A stretch of DNA of 64,000 bases from Isoetes taiwanensis. Its lineage: Eukaryota; Streptophyta; Lycopodiopsida; Isoetales; Isoetaceae. Positions 13,201-24,238 of the stretch are shown piece by piece; the stretch's first letter is position 1, and each line of letters begins with the position of its first letter. The notes beneath the pieces were generated by a model. It worked only from the letters and a program-made list of their open reading frames with translations, searched no databases and was not told where the DNA came from. The position numbers and the translations under genes are program-made. The DNA lies in NCBI GenBank assembly GCA_021234155.1, contig JAJEKV010000013.1, forward strand, positions 881,787 to 945,786, given 5' to 3'.

Positions 13201-13841
13201 CTAGCCTAGCCTTATACTTGTCAAGGCTGCCATCAGCCTTGTACTTTTTGGTGAATAGCCATTTGCAATCCAGCGCTTTCGCCCAATGGGCAAATCAGCA
13301 AGTTCCCATACCGGTTTGCATCCATGGATGCGAGCTCTACCTCAGTTAGCCCGTTTCCAATGTGGAGCTTGGGGGAAGCCCATGCTTCCTCAATGCTTAT
13401 TTGGTTCACCTTGCCTTTGCCAAGCAACACCATTCAACCAAACTAAGTTCAGCATTTTTCAAGAACTTTTACGAGAAGGTGTTACGCTGCGTGGTGACAG
13501 CGGTTGATCGGGGAGGAGGAGGCATTCAATGGTAGAGGATCGGGGAAGAACTTGATTATGAGGTGGATCATCATTGATGGGTTGTTGCACATCTGGCGGC
13601 AAAGGCACATCTTGCTGCTGGTCCAGCCTCAAATCTTGAAGCTCAGCGAGTGGAGGATCATCAAGAACAAGATATTTGTCTTGAATGAAGTTTCCATCGC
13701 AAGTGGATCAATACACATAGAATTTGACTCATCAAAAACTACTTACGAGCTGGTGTATACCTTTCTCGCTCTTGATCCCACAACAAGTATGCTTTATGAT
13801 TAGGTGCATAGCCAATGAAAGTGCATTTGGTGCTACGGGCA

Positions 13842-14680
13842 TCAAATTTTCTCGCATAAATGCTTTCGGGAACATGTACATAAGCGGTACATCAAATGTG
13901 CGCCAAATGAGAAACATCCGGTTTCTCTCGGACCAAGCTTCTTACAGGTCATCTCATTATCCAAAGCAACTGTGGTCAATCTGTTTTGCACATGAGCTGC
14001 TGCAGCAATTGCATCAGCCCAAAAATACTTTGGCAAATGACTTTTCGGCAAGCATACTTCTTTTTGCATTGCATTGCACAAAGTCGCGATTCTTCCTCTC
14101 CACAACACCGTTTTGTTGAGGAGTAGCCCTCGTTGTGCATTTGACCTTTGAATCCACGCGATCACATGTATCATGGAAAAGATCACTAAGATACTCTCCA
14201 CCACCATCGGTCGCCAATTGCTTGATCTTCCTCCCAATCGATTTTCTACACATGCTTTATACAATTTAAAAGCCTCAAGAGCATCACTTTTCTTGGTTAG
14301 AAAATAGACAATTGTTTTCCGACTAAAATCATCAATAAGCGTGATGAAATATCTTGCCCTTACCAAAGCGTCTGGACACCTCTGTTGGTCCACAAAGATC
14401 TGAATGGACAAGCTCCAATACTTGTTTAGCTCTCTTTGCCTACACTTGCAAATGATCTGCGAGGGTGCTTACCAAGGATACATGCTTCACAAAGATCGGA
14501 TCTGCCTTCATGGTTATCTTCATGCCATGAACCATGTTCTTCCATTTGCATTATTTTTAAAGCTTGAACATTAGCATGGACAGGTACCTTTTGTGCCAAA
14601 GTAGCACTTTCTCCTTTTCTTTTCTTGATACAACTAGGGCTGATTTGGATCGGACACCTCCAGCTCATACAAATTGCCAT
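13842..14680 (-). pseudogene. Copia pre-integrase and integrase region, broken
   Basis: 14426-14680 carries a degenerate gag-pre-integrase segment (CEACILGKHPRRSF). 13842-14411 and an overlapping frame hold the rve core: FITLIDDFSRKT, LATDGGGEY and TPQQNGVVERKN, covering the D, D and E regions of the catalytic triad. Frameshifts split the domain. Confidence 0.9.
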
Positions 14681-15117
14681 GTCTTGAGCCCTTGGCCACT
14701 ATATCCCCTTCAATCCGTGCATTCTTCAAAAAAGAACTTCCTTATCATCAAAGAAAACTTGCGGACCAGCATCTGCGCACATGCAAGGTGACAAAAGGTT
14801 TTTCGCAATTCGGGACATGTAAGGTTCTGGGAAGCCTTGTCCTTTCACCATTCAATAGCGTGAAATGATATTGACCACTTCCTTGCACTTCAATTTCACT
14901 ATGATCTCCCAATTGCACCGGACTTTTGTCATTTTGATAACTTGAGAATAGATCCCTATCCTTCAACATCAGCGGCGTGCATGCGAGAATCCTTTGTAAG
15001 AACCTTCTTTCGGCGGTACATGCACTTGTTTCCCAAGCGAAGCCTCCCCTTTAATTACGGAGACTCGGTGCGATTGGATCACAAGAGAAGCCTCTCCTTT
15101 GATGACTTGTGCCTCAA

Positions 15118-15420
15118 CTAGGTGTGCTTTCTCACGATTTGTTCTTTCCCTCCGGACAATCGGGACCGTGCATAATGACCATATTCAAAAGCGGTTCTGC
15201 ATTGCCCTCTCTTGGCATAAACTTTCTTAGGACGTGCTCCTTTTGATCCTTCCACCTTCCCATCTGATTGCTTTTTGTAATGAGGCTTCTTATCTTGCCT
15301 CCCTCGTGCAAGCATGGCTTGTGATGGCTTGGAATCCTCCACTTTGTCTTTCAAGCGCATCTCTTTCTGCAAAAGCTTAGAGGCGGCGTCATCCCATGAA
15401 AGACTACTTTGAGCTGTCAA
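15118..15420 (-). pseudogene. Copia gag C-terminal part with degenerate zinc knuckle
   Basis: Basic, lysine-rich segment followed by a C-x-x-x-F-x-x-x-GH-x-x-x-x pattern that resembles a CCHC knuckle with lost cysteines. It lies between the gag start and pre-integrase, as expected in Copia. Confidence 0.65.
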
Positions 15421-15615
15421 GAAATCAACAAAGTTTTCCCATGAATTGGGAAGAGAAGCATATAAGCTGGAGCTTTTGTTGCCCCTCTGGGGCGCATACT
15501 TGGAATCTGCTGCGCCAACATATCAAACATCTCCTTCATTTGATTTATGTGTGTATTCGGATCAGCTCCTTCCACATACTTGCAATTCCTAATGTATACA
15601 AATGCATAACTTCAC

Positions 15616-15936
15616 CTACGTTTTGGTGCCATACTTATCTTCAAGCCAAATCCAAAGAGAATAGCTGCCACGATCCACATCTACTTGCATGACTATGGCT
15701 GCGGAGAGACACATACATATGCAAGCCATTGCTCTATTATCACGGGCGCTGCCAATCCTTTTGAAGCTTGATTTGAGCTGCTGTCGGCATTCTACGGGTT
15801 TAGTTTCAGACCCATCCACTATATCCCGGACATCCTCTGCCATTAGATATAACTTCATGGATTTCTTCCAGCCTTGAAACCCTTTGCCATCAAACATAGG
15901 TGGCTTCAGAATTGCTGATACAGATCTGGTCTCCAT
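15616..15936 (-). pseudogene. Copia gag N-terminal fragment (UBN2-type)
   Basis: 106-aa ORF starting METRSVSAILKPPMFDG, with F-x-G-W-K-x-x-M at residues 20-27, typical of plant Copia gag. It begins about 80 nt after the primer-binding site. It is interrupted after residue 106. Confidence 0.85.
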
Positions 15937-16015
15937 GACCTTCTCCTGCTCAGATAAGTATTCCTTCAGAATTGTTCTCCCAAGTTCTTCTATTGCCGAA
16001 CTTCCCTTTACATGC

Positions 16016-16033
16016 CAATAGGCTCTGATACCA
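16016..16033 (-). other. Primer-binding site of Copia element (initiator tRNA-Met)
   Basis: The minus strand reads TGGTATCAGAGCCTATTG immediately after the 5' LTR end. TGGTATCAGAGC is the classic plant Copia site complementary to the 3' end of initiator tRNA-Met. Confidence 0.95.
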
Positions 16034-16323
16034 TGTTGGAAAACGTATCAGCTATGGACTGATACAAACACAAACACAGAGTGAGCCAAAGCGGAAGCAA
16101 GATCGGAAGAGACACAATAGGAATAGAATAGGAACAATCTCCATGTTCTCTGTATTACATGTAATCTATAAATACATGGAATGAATGGCACTGAAAGGCC
16201 AACAGCCGGAAACAGAAGGCCAAAGGCCAGAGATGTACATGACGTACTTCTAATGTACTCTAATGTACATCAATGTATGTAATGTAGATCAATGTACTCT
16301 AATGTACAGCTTGAATTCTAACA
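16034..16323 (-). repeat. 5' LTR of Copia element, 290 bp
   Basis: Bounded by TGTT...AACA ends on either strand. It adjoins the primer-binding site at 16033 and flanking host DNA at 16324. The U3 part contains repeated tgtacat(t)aga motifs, which could act as promoter repeats. Confidence 0.92.
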
Positions 16324-16358
16324 CGATGATGATCAAAATTTCGACGAAGACAAGGATT

Positions 16359-16737
16359 TTAGTTATGATGCTTGGAGGCAGCAGAGCGAAGGGGACTGTA
16401 GTCCAAAAAGTGACGAGATTTTTCGACGGTTTCAGAAGGGTGCTCAATCTCCTCCAATCTGGAACGCTTCTGCTTGTCAACGAGCACAGAAGGAGAGATG
16501 GCGATCTCGCGGTACATGGTTATGACACCGAGCCCGAGAGCCGTGGTAATCATGACGAAGAGCGGGGCCAATTCAGGCCGGACGTATCTGCCACAAAAAT
16601 CAACTCAACTCGAAATCATCTCAACATATCGAACATATATTAAACTCTGATAAACCTCAGCTCAATCTAAGTCTAAAGCGCTGCTGCTGCAGCGTGTACC
16701 TTTTGAACAGAGAGATCTTCTGCTGTGGATTCGACAT
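16359..16737 (-). CDS. B12D-like (NDUFA4/MLRQ-like) small membrane protein, two exons
   Basis: Exon 1 is 16700-16737 (start MSNPQQKISLFK). A 112-bp GT-AG intron (16588-16699) follows, and exon 2 is 16359-16587. Together they encode 88 aa, the usual size for plant B12D proteins. Family features: YVRPELAPLF right after the splice junction, a hydrophobic helix (about residues 19-37), then MYREIAISPSV and DKQKRS, matching the R-x-I-x-x-x-P-x-V and K-x-x-R pattern. B12D proteins are small single-span proteins, often mitochondrial and induced in seeds, senescence or low oxygen; that role is known of the family, not shown here. The coding sequence is intact, so it is probably functional. A Copia LTR begins 36 bp after the stop, so its 3' end may now be shaped by the element. 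Confidence 0.85.
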
Positions 16738-16808
16738 CTGAACGATATTTTAGTAGAAGCGAAGGAGTGTGTAGTAAAGTAGGCTGTGTTTTCTGGTTTC
16801 TAACGGGC

Positions 16809-16845
16809 TATTTATTCTCCACAAAAGGCGCGGTGACACGTGTCA
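16809..16845 (-). promoter_or_regulatory. TATA-like box and palindromic G-box upstream of the B12D-like gene
   Basis: On the minus strand, gagaataaatagcc (about 16809-16822) resembles a TATA element about 75 bp upstream of the ATG. The 12-bp perfect palindrome TGACACGTGTCA (16834-16845) contains a CACGTG G-box, the site bound by bZIP and bHLH factors in ABA, light and hypoxia responses. Position is right for a core promoter; binding is inferred. Confidence 0.55.
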
Positions 16846-17379
16846 GCGGATAAAATGGCTACCGGGTTTCAAAGACGGCGGTAAGAAAACACGGCAATCT
16901 TTGTCGGATTCACTCGACCGGCCGCCATTTTGTAGCGTTTGCCGCCGGATTTTGGCGGCAAAACAGCTCCACTTTTGTCGCCTTTTTGCCTTTTATGTCG
17001 CCGAAAGTATCTTGCGTTTGGTTTTCTTCTTCTGCCAGCTCAGCTGTTGTATGTATATCTTCCCGCTTACCCAACCAGATATTTAACACCGCATCTGCAT
17101 CTCCACGTTATTCTTTGCTTGTTCATATCATCCCACTTGTGGTACTTTGCTTGTCTGTTATCGGTAGCTTTTCTTCCCACTTGTGCTTTACAAAAACTCT
17201 GGCTCACATGTTGTGATGCCTGCCTTTTGCATGCAATTACACGTCTCCCAATCAAACATCAATCCAATTCAATTGAATTCAATTCTACCTCATGCATATC
17301 GCCAGTCAAAGGTGCCTATGGGTGCCGTATACAAATTTAAATTACACGCATTGTCAACATCACTATATTCTCCCCTCTG
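16846..17379. other. Upstream region of the B12D-like gene, no further gene
   Basis: Several overlapping small ORFs on both strands have no recognisable domain. The stretch 16860-17000 contains repeated gccgcc/ggcgg-like trinucleotides. Confidence 0.4.
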
Positions 17380-17790
17380 GTGAGGAAGCTGCGCAAAGTC
17401 CTGGCCTGGTTCGATTTGGGGACGGGTGTCAAGCGCATGCATTTGACCTCACACTATTTGAAAATTGAGACTGGAAGATGGCAGAGGATAGAAAGGGCTG
17501 ACCGTATATGTGAATTGTGTCATGATGGTATGATTGAAGATGAAGCGCACACCCTGTTATACTGTAAGTGTCATGAAGACATTAGACTCCAATACTCTAT
17601 ACAAGAAAGTTTATTAGTTGAGCTCTTTGGACTCTCAACAAAATACTTGAGTTCTTATATAGATGAGGTGCTACAGAATGCTTCGTGCTGGCAATCTTTC
17701 CCATGTCGAACGGGGTTAGGACCTTGCGCTACAGCCTCACAAGAGGGGAGAGGTCATACCCCAGAAGACGGACCCCAAAAAAGTTTCTGA
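17380..17790 (+). pseudogene. LINE (non-LTR retroelement) C-terminal fragment
   Basis: The segment with HYLKIETGRWQ, then RICELC, then EDEAHTLLYC matches the C-terminal zinc-binding region that follows the reverse transcriptase in many LINE polyproteins. The typical pattern is L-x-I/V-E-x-G-R-W, C-x-x-C, E-D-E-x-H-x-L-x-x-C. The upstream RT is missing, so this is a 5'-truncated or rearranged copy. After about residue 100 the frame continues into unrelated low-complexity sequence. Confidence 0.7.
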
Positions 17791-17835
17791 GGCAGCCTTT
17801 CCCAGTTGCACTAATGTCTCCCCCCTGGTGATAGC

Positions 17836-18510
17836 TTGTTGCCCTTAGGTTTTTGCAAGTTGTGTGCTTCATTGGTTTATTGGTGCGGGGTGGCAATGCA
17901 GAGTGGAATAATGGTACATAAGGTGACATGGTAATGATATGGCACTAGAAATGATGAGGCAACAAGTGACTATATGCAAAAATTATGGGAGATGACATGG
18001 CATGAGTATGGTGAGGTGGCAAAATATGAAGGGGTGGTAAAATCAAGAATGTGCATAGATAATTTGGCAACATTCAAAAAACAGATAAGTAAGTCTTTTG
18101 TTAGTGCCCCTAAATCTCATGTGCCCCCCAAGCCCCCCCCCCAACCCACTCTCACCTGCATACGTAATGACATGGTGCCAAATCCTGGTCGAATCTGACG
18201 ATGCCTTAGGTTTTCGTAGGTTGTGGTCGAAATTTGCTTCATTGGTGCAGAGTGACAATGCAGAGTGGAATTGTGGCAGACAAGGTACATGGCAATGATA
18301 TGGCACTAGAAACGATGAGGTGGCATAAAAAAGAGCAAGCATTTTTTTCTTTCTTTGAGAAAGTGACTATATGCAAAAATCATGAGAGATGACATGGCAT
18401 GAGTATGGTGAGGTGGCAAAGATGATTGGTGAGATGGCAAAATATGAAGTGGTGGAAAAATGAAAATGTGCATAGACAATTTGGCAACGTAAAGAAAAAA
18501 CATTTTCTCC
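17836..18510. repeat. Diverged direct duplication, units about 250-310 bp
   Basis: 17836-18085 and about 18203-18510 share blocks in the same order: cttaggttttngnaggttgtg, caatgcagagtggaat, gtgactatatgcaaaaat, gacatggcatgagtatggtg, gtgcatagananttggcaac. The second copy has an extra c. 40-bp T/A-rich insertion. The gacatggcatg block also recurs near 8760. Non-coding. Confidence 0.8.
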
Positions 18511-21389
18511 ATGGCGACATGGCATTCCTTTGGATGGTGTAGCATGTCATATGATGACTAAGCATTTTATGCACTAAATAGAAAATGACTAGATCGATTT
18601 TTTGAAAAAGGGTTTTTCTTGAGTGAAATAAGACCCATCCATTTGGGAAAATCAAGGACCCATTCATTTAGAAAAATCATGGATCCCATTAGATAAATTG
18701 TTCCCGTGTGTTTTCATGTGAGGTGTGAAAAATGAATAAGGCGTTTACCAAAATTGTTTGACATAGAAAGTCGTTCTGGCATCAGGCCAAATCAAATAGG
18801 CATTTGACATATACATTAGTGGGTTTGAGCTTGATATTGCACCATGTCATGATTATGTAGTTGTGGTAATGTTATGTTTATAGTGACTTCAATGCATTGA
18901 CAATTGAATTGTATTGAGAAATCCAAGAGATTGTTTGTTTGAGAATGGTGCACAATTGGATGTCAATTTTCATCTTGTCTTCATAGCATTCCAAAAATTG
19001 TCAAGCTGATGTAGTTTAAAGCCCTCCCTTTTAGCCACCTTTTGGCTTATGGGTACGGTTGTCGTTATGTGTCAATCTTAATATATTGTTTTTAGATGTT
19101 GGAATTATACCATCCATCTATTTTTTGGACCTTGTTAGGAGCTGGTAGTACAAACTTTTAGTTGTCCCCATGCAAAGAGACTAACGTCTATGAATGTATG
19201 CTGGATCAAGTTGACAAAATGTGACTATTGGCGCATGTTCCATTAGATGATGTTTGTGGAGTTGTGTATTAATGAGTGTTCTTGCAGCTCTAGGATTAGG
19301 TATGCTATTTTGCACCATTTTCAATAGGTTTCTTTTGCCCGCCTTTTCATCTTTTAGTATCCAAGAACTAAACCCCCAGGTTATATTTGCAATTTTATGT
19401 TGGTGCTGTCTTCTTTTGGTGGTCACAGACTTGTTATTGTAGCATCATCATTTGAGTTGGGGATTTTTCAATAATCGGTTTAAACGTTCCAAACAAATAT
19501 GCAAAAAATGGAGCCTTTTTGTGCCCTAAGTTGTTTTATTCGGTAAGGAGAAAGCTGAAAGTCTGTTTGAAGGAATTGGCAATGTCACGAGCGAATTGCA
19601 TGAACGACACAATTTTTTTTAAGGCATCTGAAAGCTTTCATTTCTACAGTTGCTCCGCTTCCATTTCTAACATGCATCGCTACGAAAAAGTTTATTTGCA
19701 ATGGTTCAGGGCCATGTATTGCTCTTTTTAACAAGTATTTTATATGTATTGCTTGCCGTATGGGGAGCGCTATTTTATACATGGGCCTGAGGTGGTATAT
19801 TCCTCAACCCTAGTTTAGCATATTCCTAGGAATATGTTGGGATCCAATGATCCAAGAAAACCAATAAAGAGTTACGTGGTGGAAAACTTTCATTAAATAG
19901 ACATTCAAATCCATTTTTTCTGGACGGACGATCCATTTTAATCGATAAAAAAGAAAAATCGAAACTGCCCGCCGGCGGGAACAGTTTAAACTAAGAATGG
20001 TTGGGATTTACCCACGTCATCGATCAGGAAAAAAGAGTTTGATTGGCGGGATTTATTCTGCAACAAAGAATGGTTAGACTAGGGCAAATATGGTCGAGCT
20101 GCCAAGCGTCCAAGCGTCGTCCTAGCTATGGAGTCGGCTATGGATTTCGGATTTGTTCTGGCCCTGAGTTCGGAGATTACAGCCGCTTGGTTGCCGCTTT
20201 GTTCAACTGTGTTTTTGCTCACCAGAATAGCAGAGTAGAGCATCAGCAGAGTTCTTGTTGGGAGACTTCTTGCCGTATTTTCTTTGCAAGTATCCTTCTC
20301 ATTTTGCATTTCTATTCTTTCTGATTTTATGTTAACAAGGAGCTGGTGGCACATCGGATCTATTTGCCAGTACTACTCTCGATTTCATCATCTTTGCTTC
20401 TACTATCGATAAGGTTTAAGTTTTTTTGCAGATTGTTAAGAAACGCAGCGATGCAGGAGTGATGAAGCTGATGCAGTTTTTGCTCCAGCTTTTTAATCAT
20501 GATATCCAGCTTTTTACTCATGTCCAGGTTATTGCTAGCGGCCTTGGTTATTTTTCCAGCTTATTCAGATTATCTTAATCTGTTTGAAATGCGAATGGCA
20601 GGTTCGGATCGGCTATGACAGAGTACTCAATGATGGTGAATGTGGCGGATGAAGCATATTCTAGCTTTGGTTTTTCTTTCTTTGCATGCTTTGCCTTGCA
20701 AGCTACCTAGCATCTCTGGCCAGATATTCGATTTTGAGCTTCCAAGTTCCAAGGTAGACTAATCTTTCTGATATTACTTTATCTTCAAAAAATTTAAAGT
20801 CTTACACTATTTTTTTTCTCTTCATCCATTGAAGCATTCCTTTTTTATTTCTTTGAAGCAGAGGAGCTCCTTGTCCTTGCCTGATGCGTTTGGGCTGCTT
20901 TGCGACCAGATTGGGCTGCCCCTTTTGTTTTGCCCCTGCATTGTCTGCAATACTATTAAATTTCTGCAACTTTATTCCCTAGCAGGACATTATTCCCTAG
21001 GTGGAAATAGTCCAGAGTTGGAAGATTTTTCTTTAAAAGGAAAGTTTTTTAATGTCTTATAAACATTGGGGAATGCATGCTGGAGATGGATAATCAACTT
21101 TTAGTTTATAGCCAGGGTGTTTCTTTTGGAAAATAATTCATCAATATTTCCTTGTAATGCACATTATTTAAGATTATTGGAATATCATATCCAGAATGGA
21201 TTTATTTGGGTTCAATTCCCAAAAGGCATATTAAAGCATAGCAAAGCACAAGTAAAGCAAAAGCACGGATCTAATTGAGTTTAATCAAGAGTAGAACAAT
21301 AAAAAGAACAATGACTACCTATCTGAAAAACTTTGTTTTGCTGTTGTTTTTTTAGTTTCTTTAGAGCCGTATTTTGAGAAGCACCTTGA
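18511..21389. other. Unassigned region, 2.9 kb
   Basis: No recognisable gene. A 26-bp imperfect palindrome (aaactg-cccgccggcggg-aacagttt, 19962-19987) stands out. 20040-20700 has the look of spliced plant sequence (T-rich tracts ending in tttgcag near 20430), but no domain is readable in any frame. Confidence 0.35.
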
Positions 21390-21960
21390 AAACAACTATT
21401 GTTAAAAAAAAAAAAAAAATCACATGTGGATATTCTTTAGAACCACATGCCTTTATTTGAAAAGAACCACATTTGAAAACAATTATTAAAAAAAACCACA
21501 CATGGATATTCTGTTAAACCACATGTTATTATTTAGTAAAACAACACTTGAAAGCAACTACTATCTTTGTGAATATTTTATTACCACATGTTGTTTTCTT
21601 TGCAAAAACAACATTAAAAAACAACTACTCTTTTAAAAAACCACACATGGATATTTCGATAAACCACGTATTATTTGTTTAACAAAAACAATACTAAAAA
21701 ACAATGCATTGAATTTTTTCAAAAGACTGTCATTTTTCTATGCATAGAATTTTTAGACAAAAACTACATGTTGTTTCTAGCATTTTCGGAACAAAACTAT
21801 GGGTGGTCTGTAGGTGTTGTTTTTTGGCAAAAAATACAGCAAAAAACTACACATAGAGCAAAATTTGGGGTTATAGTGACAGCTCGAGAGCGCGTTGCCT
21901 ATAGTTTGGATGGAAGTTGCAGTTCATAGACATAAAATGAAGATCTATAGTGAAGGCACT
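21390..21960 (+). repeat. Dispersed repeat: about 75-bp AACCACACATGG units plus an inverted terminal segment
   Basis: Four degenerate units of about 75 bp contain accacatgtgga/accacacatgga and tattc. They are followed by aaatttggggttatagtg and a segment reading gttgcagttcatag and gtgaaggcac. The same components occur at 6448-6800 in the other orientation, with the final segment flipped relative to the array. No ORF of note. Confidence 0.6.
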
Positions 21961-22138
21961 TTCAAAACCTGAGTTCTTCGTTGTTTCTTTGTTTAAGTGT
22001 GGTTCACCCAATAAGGCTAGTCAGCATGAGGGTATATTTTAACATTGATAAATGTTGCTATTATGGTCAGGCTTTTTCTTTGAAAACCCAAAAGGGCAAG
22101 GTTTTTTAATCCCGGCCATAATGGTCGCATTATCATCA

Positions 22139-22267
22139 GCATTGTTTCCTATTTGGTCTCAAAGAGATGCCCGTGAGGGTTTTAGCATTGTTTCCTATTT
22201 GGTTTCAAAGAGATGCCCATGGCATTGTTTCTTTTTTGGTCTCAAAGAGATGCCCGTAAGGGTTTTA
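22139..22267. repeat. Three tandem copies of a 37-46-bp unit
   Basis: Units begin gcattgtttc at 22139, 22185 and 22222 and contain tcaaagagatgccc. The middle unit lacks the last 9 bp or so (gagggtttt). The overlapping ORF has no family match. Confidence 0.85.
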
Positions 22268-22616
22268 TCTAGTGTTGGTCTTTCAGTAGCTCAAGAACCG
22301 ATGTTACTGTGTTCTTTTTATGAATTGGTAAGTCGGTATCAACCATAAAAATGGTCCCTTCCTCCTACATGTTGCCTCGACGAGTAAGAAGGCGATTGGA
22401 GTGCGCTCAATACTATAGATTACTATAGCTCATAACATAAAATGATTCCAACTTAATGCTAATTTGAGAGGTTTTCTCCTTCTTTTTGGGCCTTTGATCC
22501 AATGGTAATACATAATCCTAGAAACAACTAGGTCTTTAATTTGAGACTGCTCAAAATTGAACTATGTATAGTTCCGTCCCATGGCCCTCTGTGGTCTCTG
22601 TGGACGTTTAAAATAA

Positions 22617-22720
22617 TATCTATCTATCTATCTACCTACCGACCTACGTACCTATATAACTACCTACCTACATATCTACCTAGCTACCTACCTACCTACC
22701 TACCTATCTATCTATCTAAA
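22617..22720. repeat. Compound CTAT/CTAC tetranucleotide microsatellite
   Basis: About 100 bp of mixed ctat and ctac repeats with several point interruptions. It is the complement-type counterpart of the perfect GATA tract at 5581 but much older in appearance. Confidence 0.9.
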
Positions 22721-24238
22721 TATGACGTAAATGCAGCCATTTGTAGCAAGTCAGCTAGGACCATATATACTTCCATCGATGTAAATTTAAACAACAATGC
22801 ATATCCATTCAGAGCATGCTATGGTATTTTGATTGGTATGTATGTTAGAGCACATTGTTAATCCAGCAAGCTGTATATTTTCTTTTGGTATATGTTGCTT
22901 TGGCATGCCGGGGTGATTTTTTATGATATGATGTGAAATATTTATCTGAGACGAAGAATGAATAACGTGATTGAAATGATTGAAGATAAAGAATCCATGC
23001 AAAGACATAGTTTGTGATTAAGAAAGCTTAGGTGCAGAGTGGATAATGCACCACATACTAGCCATTTATACTAACCATCTTTCTCATTTTTTGCGTCTTG
23101 TCATGTTAAAGCCATGGCAAAAGAAAAAACACATAGAGCTTTTCTGATTCTCTGATTTAAGGCTGGTACAAACATTACCGTGGTTGATAAATAAGGCGCT
23201 CATCTTCATTGTCAAACCTATATTGGTTATAAGGTGTACATGATGGAGCTACTTCCTCGTGGACATTAAAAACTGTTTTATTCTATTTTAAACAATGTTG
23301 AGGAGAGAAGGGGGAGAGCATATTTAAATCCACTATGAAACACACCAACCTTGCTCCATATATCACATGTCCTCATGAAAATTCGTACTCCAACCATATG
23401 GAACTGGTTAATTAACATTAAGAACATAAATTGCAACAAAAGAAGTAAGACATGCCAAACCTTTTAAGGTTCAATTTCGGTCAAAATGTGGCAACTTTCT
23501 AGTAAGATTCGATCAAGAATAGAATAGAATGGACTGGTTTTTATCGTCCACGTAGAAGAAGCATACTATTACAAGTTAGATACATTTCTCGCATTGAAAC
23601 CATGGATCACATCAAGAAAAAGCATATATTTCTCACATTAAAACTATGGAATGTCAAAACAACTAAAGACAATGACATAAGTATAACATTGTCTTCAAAT
23701 CTTAAAATCAACACAAGAAACCCTTACACATGATGCAAGAAAAGCATTTAACATTTTTATCGGGGAAACTCAAAAAGTATTCCCAAATATGGCCCCAGAG
23801 AAGAGGCGAAGCTTCTCTCGTTTTTCATTTATCTTCCTACCTTTTTGTTCCTGAATTCCCAAGACACGTTAGAGTCTCAGGGCTTACCATTTAGCAAATC
23901 AAGCATCTGAAACAAGTTCTCCTACGTATCTGGAATCACTTCTTACTGCATACATGGGATGATCGAGGTAAGAGCTTTCGGCACCAATAGATACAACGCA
24001 TGCAAAACCAGTTCCTCTATGGTTTTTGGGTTAAGAAAGATTGAGCAAGTTCCAAAAAATGTAAGGTTTTGTAGTGGGTTTCATCAAGAACGGAGCTTGT
24101 ACCAAACGGTCTGGCCACTAAAAGGGAAGCATGGAAGCAAGGGACCATCTGACCCTCTTGTGCATCCGAATCCTTGTCTATTAGTACATTTAAGTTTGAG
24201 CCTGAACTTAAGCTTTTCAAGTCTTGATATGGGGATAA
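22721..24238. other. Unassigned region before the acetolactate synthase relic
   Basis: AT-rich with no gene recognised. From about 23960 an open frame runs toward the pseudogene and could be decayed transit-peptide or 5' sequence; I cannot show this. Confidence 0.35.

Larger units (their letters stand above)
11602..16323 (-). mobile_element. Decayed Copia (Ty1) LTR retrotransposon
   Basis: Minus-strand element in Copia order. It has a 5' LTR (16034-16323), a primer-binding site matching initiator tRNA-Met, gag, degenerate zinc knuckle, integrase, reverse transcriptase and RNase H. A polypurine tract and a 3' LTR remnant (11602-11818) complete it. Every coding domain is broken by frameshifts or stops, so it is non-autonomous. 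The two LTRs differ at roughly one base in fifteen by eye, suggesting an insertion that is not recent. The outer 78 bp or so of the 3' LTR is missing, so no target-site duplication can be checked. The element sits in the 3' flank of a B12D-like gene in the same orientation. Confidence 0.93.

Noticed and set aside
16289-16480. 63-aa minus-strand ORF spanning the B12D exon and LTR
   Set aside because: It overlaps the B12D-like exon in another frame and reads into the LTR. The B12D frame explains the conservation.
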